Of a stretch of DNA of 64,000 nt, positions 44,835 through 52,381 are shown piece after piece (position 1 is the first letter of the stretch; each line of letters starts with the position of its first letter). The notes under the pieces are model-generated. The model saw nothing but the letters and a program-made list of their open reading frames with translations. It had not been told where the DNA came from and ran no database searches. This DNA is from Planctomycetota bacterium (GTDB taxonomy: Bacteria; Planctomycetota; Planctomycetia; Planctomycetales; Planctomycetaceae). The position numbers and the translations under genes were made by a program. The DNA is taken from NCBI GenBank assembly GCA_003388505.1, contig QQVO01000073.1:1-64000 (forward strand), read 5' to 3'.

Positions 44835-46472
44835 TCAGAATCCGAACACCTGCACCTCCGCCAGCCCGCTGAAGTTGCTGGAATTCCAGAGTTCGTTCGC
44901 CTTGAGTTTGACGTAACGTCCGCGCACCGCCGGGACGGAAACGATCACGCCGTAATCGGAGGTCTCTTCCGCTCCGGGCGCCATCGGGACGACTCCGGTC
45001 GCGTCCGGCTGGAGCGCGGTCGGCGTCGGACTCACGAAGACTTCCACCTGCTTCCAGCCCCGCGTCTGACCGCCCGGCTGGTTCAGATTCCAGAGTTTGA
45101 CGGCGGTCACCGTCCGCTCCTCGCCCAGGTCCAGAATAAGAATCCCGTCGGCCGAAACGGGATAGCACCACATCGTCGCCAGGTCGGTGGAGTTCCAGAC
45201 TCCGTCCAGAACGGCCTCCTTGGGGTTTTCCGGATACTCCGCTGAGACGCTGAACACCGACACGTCTGCGAGCGGTGCCGGCGAGACTTGCCGCGTCTCG
45301 ATCGCCAGGACACGCGCCATGCGCGCGGCTTCGCTCTGCTCCTCGGCCTCGGACGCCATCAGACTCTCCAGCCGCGCGGGAAGTTGTGTGAGAAGCTTCA
45401 GTTCGTCGGCAGTCGGGGGCTTTACGAAACCGCGCAGGCCGAGCAGATCCTCCTGTCCGTTGACGCGCACGGAGTGGGCCGCGCAGCGCAGCACCGCCGC
45501 CAACTCCGGCCCGTCGCTAAACATCATCGGCAGGAGTCTCAGCAGAGTTTCCTGCGGCGGATCGGGAACGTCGGACAGCGTTGTCAGCGCGATCTCCCTC
45601 TGGGCCGGAATCTCGGACGTCCGCGCGAGATCGAGCAACTCCGGCCCGGCGCCGGCCGCATCGCAACGCTTGATCGCCTCGGCCGCGTCCTCCCAACTCG
45701 CCTCCTGTTCAGGACTCTCAAGCACCGCCACCATCGCCGGCAACGTCGCAGACGGCCGTCTGAGCAGGCGGAGCGCCTCGAGCGAGTTCTTCACGAGCGT
45801 CGCGTCTCCCGGAGTTTGGGCACTGGCCGTTAGCAGAGGCAGCGCCGCTTCCGGCTCGGCGACCAGTTCCGCCTGGGCGGCCCGCACCTCGGAGCGCGTC
45901 TCGGAACCGAGCAGCTTCATCCACGCACCGAGCTTGCGCTGCGCCGCGCGAATCTCCTCAATGCGGGCGCGGTGGTCGGTGATCTGCTGCCGCTCTTCGT
46001 CGGTCGGCGCGCGGGACGCCGCAAAGTCGAGCGCCGCAACCGCATCGTCCAGTCTGCCGGTTTCAATGAGCCCGGGGACTTCGCTCAGCCGAGCCTCGCG
46101 CTCCTTTGCCGCGACAGCGGCGGTCTTCTCTTCGAGACCGGCTCTCAATTCGTCCAGAGCCGCAAGTTGTTCGGCGCCGGGCGCAGGTTCAGAGTTCGCG
46201 AGTTCCTCAAGCGAGCCGAGCGACTCTCGCGCCGCCTCGAGATCGCCCTGCTCCAGAGCGCGCTCGGTCTCGGCGATCAGCTTCGTCCACTCCGCATCGC
46301 GTTCATCGCTTTGTGAGACCGGTTCCGGAACGGGGTCCGGCTCGGGCTGTTCATCGGCGACAGGCGGCGGCTGTGCCGGTGAGGCATCCGGCTTCTCGGA
46401 GGTGCACCCGCCGGCGGCAGCCAGCCAGAGGCCGGCCAGCATTGCGGCGGTCCGCATTCGCTGCGTCTTCAT
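44835..46472 (-). CDS. Lipoprotein with coiled-coil region and discoidin-like C-terminus
   Basis: 545-residue lipoprotein with lipobox AAGGC (Cys23). Residues 30-60 are a Pro/Glu/Asp linker, and about 60-190 are Ala/Glu-rich helices resembling a coiled coil or short TPR-like repeats. A helical middle follows. The last 140 residues (VSVFSVSAEYPENPKEAV onward, with FVSPTPTALQP and GRYVKLKANELWNSSNFSG) look like an F5/8 type C (discoidin) domain that may bind carbohydrate. It is convergent with the DUF1501 gene, 9 nt apart, so the two transcripts may overlap. Confidence 0.82.
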   Translation of the reverse strand: MKTQRMRTAAMLAGLWLAAAGGCTSEKPDASPAQPPPVADEQPEPDPVPEPVSQSDERDAEWTKLIAETERALEQGDLEAARESLGSLEELANSEPAPGAEQLAALDELRAGLEEKTAAVAAKEREARLSEVPGLIETGRLDDAVAALDFAASRAPTDEERQQITDHRARIEEIRAAQRKLGAWMKLLGSETRSEVRAAQAELVAEPEAALPLLTASAQTPGDATLVKNSLEALRLLRRPSATLPAMVAVLESPEQEASWEDAAEAIKRCDAAGAGPELLDLARTSEIPAQREIALTTLSDVPDPPQETLLRLLPMMFSDGPELAAVLRCAAHSVRVNGQEDLLGLRGFVKPPTADELKLLTQLPARLESLMASEAEEQSEAARMARVLAIETRQVSPAPLADVSVFSVSAEYPENPKEAVLDGVWNSTDLATMWCYPVSADGILILDLGEERTVTAVKLWNLNQPGGQTRGWKQVEVFVSPTPTALQPDATGVVPMAPGAEETSDYGVIVSVPAVRGRYVKLKANELWNSSNFSGLAEVQVFGF

Positions 46473-46502
46473 AAGAGTGGTGCTGCATCAAAGTGAGATT
46501 GG

Positions 46503-46580
46503 CGGGTGCCACTGGCTCCGCCAGTGCGAACCAGAAAGGACGTCTACTCCGCGATGCACCGGCAAAGCCAGTGGCACCCG
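46503..46580. repeat. Long inverted repeat between the lipoprotein and TPR genes
   Basis: CGGGTGCCACTGGCT (46503-46517) is perfectly complementary to AGCCAGTGGCACCCG (46566-46580), enclosing 48 nt. The left arm also contains a smaller inverted repeat, ACTGGC/GCCAGT. There is no T tract in the direction of either gene. Confidence 0.6.
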
Positions 46581-46630
46581 TCATTTCAACGTTGACGAAG
46601 TGCTGCAGCGCGTTCCCAAACCATGACTGG

Positions 46631-46708
46631 CGATCTGTCTCGCGGAATCTCCGGTTCAAGAGCCTGAAAAACGCTCGACGCGGACACATGGTGGAGCAAA
46701 TTGCTCTA
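46631..46708. repeat. 78-bp dispersed repeat, copy B
   Basis: Counterpart of 23645-23722 (64 of 78 identical by hand count). Its terminal hairpin GGAGCAAATTGCTC ends in CTA, the stop codon of the minus-strand TPR gene, so the repeat abuts or slightly overlaps a coding region. Confidence 0.7.
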
Positions 46709-48397
46709 CTCGTCCTTCGATCCCCCCAGCGTCACGGTGATCTTGTATTCGGTCTGCAGGTGCGCGTGCGCCGTGCTCGCTTCTCCCGACTTGGGGTACT
46801 CCTTGCAGACCTTCTGGAATGCGAGAATCGCTTTCTCCTTCTGTTCCTGCTCTTCGTAGGTGCGGGCCGATTCAAGCTGGGCCCGCGGCGCTGCGGACGG
46901 CGCGCTGCCGATGATCCCGCCGTACAGCAGCAGGGCTTCGCCATACTCCTTGAGCGCCCGGTGGCAGGACGCCATGCGGAAATGCGTCTCCGGATAGTAT
47001 TCGTTGCACTGCCGGTAGTGCTGAATGGCTTCCTTGTACTGCCCCGCATGGTGATAGGTGTCCGCCAGCGCCCACAGCCAGGTGTCGATGTGCTCGACGT
47101 CCTGCTGCACGAGTTCGGTATAGATCGTGACGGCTTCGGGATAGTTGTGGGCCCAATGCCGCCAAGTCGCCGCCGCTTCGCCGATCCAGCGAAACGGCTC
47201 TTCCTCATCCTGCAGGCTCAACTGCCGATACGCCGCGACCGCCTGCTCGTAATTCTTCTCCTCGCGAAAACTGTTGGCGATCTGGTGCTTGCCTTCAACG
47301 TCGTCCTCGAAACGTCCATAAACGCTCCGCGCTGTCTCATATTGTCCGATCGACTTGTACCAGTTCCCCTGCCGCAACAGCGTCTCGTCGCTCGGACCGA
47401 AACGGCTGATGATTTGCTCATACGCGGCCTTCACCTGCGGCTCTCGTCCGGCCGCCGCCTGCAGATCGGCAACGGCATACCAGGCCGCTCGCGCGGCGTC
47501 TTCCAGTTCGGGGTCGGCGAGATCCTGCTCGATCCGTTCCTGCACCCAGGCCACGGCGCGATCGGCCAGACGCTCCGCCTGAGACGCCGTTTTCGAATCA
47601 GCCGCCAGCGTCCTGATCGGACCGCTGGCATACTGCACGACCTGCGGAATCAACTCGGTCGGCCCGTAGGTCGTCTCCAGCGCCTTGGCGCCGTCTTCGA
47701 AGTTGCCTTCCGAGAAGAAGTGCGAAGCGAGTTGCCGGGAGGCGTCGACGCAGATGCCCGCCACGTACCGGTTGTCGCGGGGCGTCTCGAACGTCAGTCG
47801 TTCCCACATCTCGAGCTGTGTCTCGACGTCCTCCTCACTCCGCGCGATCTCGATCATGTCGCGGGCGGCGTACGCGGCGATCTCGGCGTCGCCGTAGTCT
47901 TCGAACACGGTCGAATAGGCCTTTTTCGCTTTGCCGATTTCTCCCATGTCCTGGTACGTGCGCCCGATGTAATAGGCGGCCGTCATGGCGTCCGGAGACT
48001 CCGGCCAGTAGTCGATCACCGATTGAAATCCCTCGGTGATGGCCGTGTTGAGCTTTCGCAACTGCACCTGACACAGGCTCCATTTGAGCTGTGTGTAAGA
48101 GGCGACGGCGCTGTCTTCGTAGAGAGTGAGGAACTTCTCGTATTCCGCGGCGGCCGCTTTCCACTCGCTGCGCTCGTAATACTGCTCGGCCACTTTAAGC
48201 TGGAAGCGTTCCGCCTCCCGGATGTCGGGATAACGATCGAGCGCAAGCTGATCCAGACGCTGGGCGCTGGCCACAGACCCGCCGCACAGCACGAGCGCTG
48301 CGGTCAGGAGCATCGTTAAGGGCCGCGCGGCGGGCCGGTTTCCCGCAAACTGTCTCAGCGGGTCTGTCACGGCGCTTTGCGTCGCGAACTCAGCCAT
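46706..48397 (-). CDS. Exported TPR protein of the Exb-type operon
   Basis: 563-residue protein made almost entirely of tetratricopeptide-like helical repeats, for example ERFQLKVAEQYYERSEWKAA, then YIGRTYQDMGEIGKAKKAYS, and LLRQGNWYKSIGQYETARSVYG. A signal region (TMLLTAALVLCGGSVASA) precedes the repeats. ATG 48397 has GGAG at good spacing and overlaps the DUF4159 gene end by 31 nt. It resembles the YbgF/CpoB or BamD-like TPR proteins that act in cell envelopes, and is probably an adaptor. It is the last gene of the eight-gene operon. Confidence 0.88.
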   Translation of the reverse strand: MAEFATQSAVTDPLRQFAGNRPAARPLTMLLTAALVLCGGSVASAQRLDQLALDRYPDIREAERFQLKVAEQYYERSEWKAAAAEYEKFLTLYEDSAVASYTQLKWSLCQVQLRKLNTAITEGFQSVIDYWPESPDAMTAAYYIGRTYQDMGEIGKAKKAYSTVFEDYGDAEIAAYAARDMIEIARSEEDVETQLEMWERLTFETPRDNRYVAGICVDASRQLASHFFSEGNFEDGAKALETTYGPTELIPQVVQYASGPIRTLAADSKTASQAERLADRAVAWVQERIEQDLADPELEDAARAAWYAVADLQAAAGREPQVKAAYEQIISRFGPSDETLLRQGNWYKSIGQYETARSVYGRFEDDVEGKHQIANSFREEKNYEQAVAAYRQLSLQDEEEPFRWIGEAAATWRHWAHNYPEAVTIYTELVQQDVEHIDTWLWALADTYHHAGQYKEAIQHYRQCNEYYPETHFRMASCHRALKEYGEALLLYGGIIGSAPSAAPRAQLESARTYEEQEQKEKAILAFQKVCKEYPKSGEASTAHAHLQTEYKITVTLGGSKDE

Positions 48398-49833
48398 TTG
48401 CTGTACTCCACGTGCGAATAAAAGATCACGTTCGTGCCTAACTGATAGCACGCCTCGTAGATTTCCTTGGGAACGCCGGAATGGTCGTCGGTCCAGGCGT
48501 CGCCGATGTCTCCCGGGTGATAGTAACAGACCCAGCGCCCCTCAACCCGCCAGCCTAATGCGTCGGTGCCGCCGTGCGGCGCGACATACGGCAGGAAGGG
48601 AACCTGGTAGGGAACACGGTGAATCACGTCGTCCAGCGGAACCGGCACCGGGTCCACGTTGGGCAGCACGCGCCGCATCATGGCGACGAACTGATTGTGA
48701 AAGTGCCGGCTGCCGCCGTTGTCCCCGAACAGCATGCCGTGCTTCTCCAGCAGATACTCGCGCAGCACCTTCACCTCGTCGTTGGAGACGACGATGCTCT
48801 TCTGGCCCGTCATGTAGACGAGGGGGGGACTCTTCTCGGGGGGGAAGTTTGCCAGTTGAGAAATCAGCCGCGACTCGGTGCGCTCGGCGACCTTTTGTTT
48901 CGTCCGCAGCCCGTACTCGACCAGCATGTTCAGGTCGGCCCCGATCCCGAAGTCCTGATCCCAATCCCCCCCCTGGTATTCGAGCCGGATAAACCGCACG
49001 CGGCCCTGCGAGGTTCCGCCGGCGAATCCGGCGCCCGCGCCCTGGCCGTAACCGACCGTGTAGGCGTGTTCCGTGATCTCGTCGAACTGCAGCTTGACGT
49101 CGTCCAGGTCGCGAACGTTGAACTTGATCGAACTGAACGGATTGATGACGTACTTCTTCTGGATAACCCGTTGCACCTTCACCGTCTGGGCGATGGCCTG
49201 TTGTTGTCCGCCCCCGGCGGGCATCTCGTACACCTCGTGGCACCCGCCAACCTGGGTCAGCAGCATGAACACCAGTAGGAACGAGAGCGAATAACCCAGC
49301 AAGGTTGTCACCGACTGATTCAGCTTGCGGTTCTTCGTTCCGTAGTACCAGGCCTGCGTGTCTCGCGGGTCCCAGATCCGTTTCCCGGGCCGATCCTGCG
49401 CGTCCTGATCCGGCGTTCGCCGGCGTTGTCGCGCTCGATCGTAAGCAAACGAATCGACCCACCAGATCACCCAGGCCAGGCCGAGAACGAACACGATCGC
49501 AGTGCTGGCGCGGGCCAGCGTCGCCCGCAAGCCGCCCAAGCCGAATGCGTCGGCGACGAACACGCTGTACTGGCAGAGAACGACCGCGCAAGCGCTGGCG
49601 AACGCCGACGTCTTTTGCGAACTGCGGCGCTGGGGGCGCGTCCACCACCACAGCCAGACCAGTGACACGACGACGCCGGCCGTGAACACGCTCCAGGAAA
49701 CGACGCGGCCGACCAGGCCGGTCAACTGGTGGAAATACTGCCAATCCGCCCAGCAGGCCAGCCACAGCACTCCGAGCACACCGGTCGCGATCGTCGCCGT
49801 CCGGAGTTTCGATTTGTCAGGCTGGCCGACCAT
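48367..49833 (-). CDS. Membrane protein with C-terminal DUF4159 domain
   Basis: 488 residues. The N-terminal half has about five hydrophobic segments (VLGVLWLACWADWQYF, VVSWSVFTAGVVVSLVWLWWW, TAIVFVLGLAWVIWWV and so on up to residue 200). From about residue 280 the soluble part has RFIRLEYQGGDWDQDFG, LVYMTGQKSIVVSNDEVK and GMLFGDNGGSRHFHNQF, a DUF4159 pattern. The DUF4159 fold is thought to resemble glutamine-amidotransferase-like domains; activity is unknown. It overlaps the TPR gene downstream and is 58 nt from the small membrane protein gene upstream. Confidence 0.88.
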   Translation of the reverse strand: MVGQPDKSKLRTATIATGVLGVLWLACWADWQYFHQLTGLVGRVVSWSVFTAGVVVSLVWLWWWTRPQRRSSQKTSAFASACAVVLCQYSVFVADAFGLGGLRATLARASTAIVFVLGLAWVIWWVDSFAYDRARQRRRTPDQDAQDRPGKRIWDPRDTQAWYYGTKNRKLNQSVTTLLGYSLSFLLVFMLLTQVGGCHEVYEMPAGGGQQQAIAQTVKVQRVIQKKYVINPFSSIKFNVRDLDDVKLQFDEITEHAYTVGYGQGAGAGFAGGTSQGRVRFIRLEYQGGDWDQDFGIGADLNMLVEYGLRTKQKVAERTESRLISQLANFPPEKSPPLVYMTGQKSIVVSNDEVKVLREYLLEKHGMLFGDNGGSRHFHNQFVAMMRRVLPNVDPVPVPLDDVIHRVPYQVPFLPYVAPHGGTDALGWRVEGRWVCYYHPGDIGDAWTDDHSGVPKEIYEACYQLGTNVIFYSHVEYSKWLSSRRKAP

Positions 49834-49891
49834 AGGACTGGGAACATCTGTAACGAGTGAGGCGGGAGGCTGACGTCGTCAGCAGTGAAAA

Positions 49892-50380
49892 CTACTCGAC
49901 GCCGTCCAGCAGTGAATCGAGGTTGTTGTCCAGGGGATTCTCATCCGGCGCAGCCGTGCGCGTTTCATCGAGCCCCATCGCTTCGGTCGCTCGCTGCAGA
50001 TCGGGATCGCCGGTCGTCTCGGCGGCCAGCGGAGGCGTTGTTGCATTCTCCGCCGGTTGGCCGGCATCGTCACTTGAAGTCTCTGCCCTGGCCGGTGAAG
50101 CGGCGGCCTGCGGTTCGGTCCCGCCCATCCAGTACGGGATCAGAGTCAGCACGGCGACCAGCACCACGCACCCCACCGTCGCCTGCAAGATTCCCCGCAG
50201 CAGACTGCTCGACGACAGTTCGCCGAGCGTTTCCTGCGGACTCCGGCCCCGCAACCCGGCGATGAACTCCCGCAGTTCCTCGGCCGATGCGGCCGTCGAC
50301 GCTCGCACTCGCTTGCGGTCGCCCGTCATGCTCGTCAGCGGAGCCGTGCGCTCCTCGAATTCTTCGTTTCTGATCGCCAC
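49892..50380 (-). CDS. Single-pass membrane protein of the Exb-type operon
   Basis: 162-residue protein with a polar, probably cytoplasmic N-terminus of about 60 residues, one helix (LQATVGCVVLVAVLTLIPYWM), and a long acidic, Pro/Ala-rich exported tail that ends in DNNLDSLLDGVE. It starts at GTG 50380 with GAGGTG at 6-nt spacing. It is 21 nt downstream of the second exbD-like gene. The layout resembles a TonB- or PomB-like tether, but no TonB C-terminal domain is seen. No family recognised. Confidence 0.8.
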   Translation of the reverse strand: MAIRNEEFEERTAPLTSMTGDRKRVRASTAASAEELREFIAGLRGRSPQETLGELSSSSLLRGILQATVGCVVLVAVLTLIPYWMGGTEPQAAASPARAETSSDDAGQPAENATTPPLAAETTGDPDLQRATEAMGLDETRTAAPDENPLDNNLDSLLDGVE

Positions 50381-50401
50381 GGGTTCACCTCGATATTTGT
50401 C

Positions 50402-50809
50402 TTATCCATTGTTTCGTTCGTCGACGATATGCACCATTTCCCCCCCGGCCTCGCTGATCGCTTCGATCACCGGTTCGAACCGCTGGGCCAGGGTCTCCTT
50501 GTGGATTTTCAGCAGCACCGTGCGGCTACCGGCGGGACGGTCGCCGAGCAGACTCTCAATCCTGCCGCTCAGTTCAGCGACGCCAAGTTCGTCTCCATTG
50601 AGGTACAGGCGGTTGTCTTGATCCACGACGATGCTCACGAGCGAGTGTCCGGCATTCTCCAGGTTGGGCGCCTCGGCCGGCGACCATTGCAGATGGCTGT
50701 CGTCCTGGGAACGCGCAAGGATGACGAAGAAAATCAGCAGGTTGAAAGCGATGTCTCCCATCGCCATCGACGGCACCTCGGCTCGATGTTGTCGCCTTTT
50801 GATCTTCAT
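50402..50809 (-). CDS. ExbD/TolR-type protein 2
   Basis: 135-residue ExbD-type protein that, with an ExbB partner, uses the proton gradient to drive envelope work. Single N-terminal transmembrane helix MGDIAFNLLIFFVILARS; Asp19 at its start matches the essential proton-carrying Asp of ExbD/TolR. The soluble periplasmic domain ends with TVLLKIHKETLAQRFEPVIEAISEAGGEMVHIV, a typical ExbD strand-helix unit. It shares GDIAFNL(L/I) with the other ExbD-type protein. Confidence 0.9.
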   Translation of the reverse strand: MKIKRRQHRAEVPSMAMGDIAFNLLIFFVILARSQDDSHLQWSPAEAPNLENAGHSLVSIVVDQDNRLYLNGDELGVAELSGRIESLLGDRPAGSRTVLLKIHKETLAQRFEPVIEAISEAGGEMVHIVDERNNG

Positions 50810-50894
50810 CGTGACAGACCGGCCGCTCCGGACTCAATCAACAATTCCTCGTTCACAAACTTCCATTTCGGAACGCCTCTGCAGTGTCCGCATC

Positions 50895-50920
50895 TGTGCC
50901 CAAACAGAAGTTTGGGCACA
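50895..50920. promoter_or_regulatory. Perfect inverted repeat between the two ExbD-type genes
   Basis: TGTGCCCAAAC and GTTTGGGCACA form a perfect 11-bp inverted repeat around AGAA, in the 139-nt gap between the two exbD-like genes. No T tract follows on the minus strand, so it looks more like an mRNA hairpin or a protein-binding site than a terminator. Confidence 0.5.
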
Positions 50921-50948
50921 AGGTAAACACAATATGGCGCAAATCCGC

Positions 50949-51371
50949 TCATGGAACGACCACCTGTCGTTCTTCTTCAAGTTGCAGGGTAATCGTGCCG
51001 CCGGCGTCCTCGATCCGGCTGGTGAACTCAATCCAGCGGTCGTAAGGCAACTCCTTGTCGCTCTTCACAACGACCACACGATACTCCGGGCGGGTCTGCC
51101 CCTGCAGCCGCGCGGCGAGGACCGAATCAAACCGCGCCGGCTCGACAACCTCCCCGTTGACGATGACCGATGTGCGCGTCAACCGCACCTCGAGGTTCTG
51201 GTCTTCCTGTTCTTCGTCGACCGTTTCGCTGCTGGGGATGGTCTGTTTGCGTCCGCTGTCCGGCTGGACCGAAGCGCACACGAGAAAAAATACGATCAGG
51301 TTGAACGCAATGTCCCCCGTCGCCGATGTCGGCGGTTCGACAAGCAGGTCTCGACGGCGGCCTGATCGCAT
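50949..51371 (-). CDS. ExbD/TolR-type protein 1
   Basis: 140-residue ExbD-type protein. One transmembrane helix TGDIAFNLIVFFLVCASV with Asp20 at the position of the proton-carrying Asp. The periplasmic part includes VRLTRTSVIVNGEVV and RVVVVKSDKELPYDRWIEFTSRIEDAGGTITL. It differs from the second copy by a longer acidic linker after the helix, so the two are not recent duplicates. It follows the ExbB-type gene at 75 nt. Confidence 0.9.
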   Translation of the reverse strand: MRSGRRRDLLVEPPTSATGDIAFNLIVFFLVCASVQPDSGRKQTIPSSETVDEEQEDQNLEVRLTRTSVIVNGEVVEPARFDSVLAARLQGQTRPEYRVVVVKSDKELPYDRWIEFTSRIEDAGGTITLQLEEERQVVVP

Positions 51372-51446
51372 CTCACTTTCGGGCTACAAGTTTTTGGGAA
51401 CAGCGGCGGCTTCGCGACAGTTCTGTTCGTCCGCCGCCGCCATCGG

Positions 51447-52340
51447 TCAAGTCGACTCTGCGGAAACCGCCTCCCGTTTCTCCAACGCCATCTGCAGCGT
51501 CACCGCTTCGATCAACTCCGTTGCGGACTCTTCGACTTCCAGAACGAATGCATTGATCACGCCGGAGAAGTAGTTGAACGCCACGAACGCCGGCAGACCG
51601 ACGATCAGTCCGAACGCGGTCGTGAGCAGGGCGACGCTGATTCCGTCCGCCGCCGCTTCCACGATATTGGTTTCGCCCATCTGGGCGACGATGTCGCGGA
51701 ACGACGTAATCATTCCGGCCACCGTACCCAGGAATCCCAGCGTGGGAGCTGCGCTCGAAACGGTCGCCAGAATCGGCAGATGCTTCTCCAGCGCCGCAGT
51801 GACGTGCACGCCGTAGTCGTCCATCGACTTGACCACCTGCTCCTCAATCTTCGCAGGGTCGTAATCAAGCCGATCCAGAACCAGAAACTTCCTCAGACCT
51901 GCAGAGAGGATCGCGGCGACCGGTCCCTGTTCGCGATCGCACAATTGCAGCGCCTCCTCGACGCGATCCTGCTGAAGGAGTTCAAGAACCTCGCGCCGCA
52001 GGCGACTCGAGTCTGTTCGCAGCATTTTCAGACTGCGGAACCGCTCGATCATCACTCCGGCGGCGATGACGCCCATGATGAGAATCGGCCACATGAACAG
52101 CCCCCCCTGCCGCATCAGCCCCAAGGCGCCGCTGTCGAGGATGCGGTCCATCGCGCCCGGCGTCTCTTCGGAGACGACCGGCTCGGAGTCGGGCGACGGT
52201 TGATCGGCTGCCGGAACAGCATCCGCCGCCTCTTCCGCAGCGGGCGCGGAAGTCTCTGTCGACTCCGTGTCGGCCGCTTCGGGGGGACCGGAGGGCGGCT
52301 GGAACATCGCCAGCGTTGCTAACAACAGGAGACTCTGCAT
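51447..52340 (-). CDS. ExbB/TolQ/MotA-family proton channel protein
   Basis: 297-residue protein. A hydrophobic N-terminus (MQSLLLLATLAMFQ) and a Pro/Ala/Glu-rich linker precede a first channel helix (LFMWPILIMGVIAAGVMIERF, about 81-101). The two conserved channel helices are at about 190-212 (APTLGFLGTVAGM) and 233-253 (GISVALLTTAFGLIVGLPA). This is the ExbB/TolQ type, forming a proton-driven complex with ExbD-type partners encoded by the next two genes. The cleavable N-terminal region is longer than in E. coli ExbB. Confidence 0.93.
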   Translation of the reverse strand: MQSLLLLATLAMFQPPSGPPEAADTESTETSAPAAEEAADAVPAADQPSPDSEPVVSEETPGAMDRILDSGALGLMRQGGLFMWPILIMGVIAAGVMIERFRSLKMLRTDSSRLRREVLELLQQDRVEEALQLCDREQGPVAAILSAGLRKFLVLDRLDYDPAKIEEQVVKSMDDYGVHVTAALEKHLPILATVSSAAPTLGFLGTVAGMITSFRDIVAQMGETNIVEAAADGISVALLTTAFGLIVGLPAFVAFNYFSGVINAFVLEVEESATELIEAVTLQMALEKREAVSAEST

Positions 52341-52381
52341 GACAGCTTGGAATCAATCACAAGTGGGGACATCGAGGGAGA

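Noticed and set aside
46493-48319. 608-codon plus-strand frame
   Set aside because: Antisense to the TPR gene; no domain visible.
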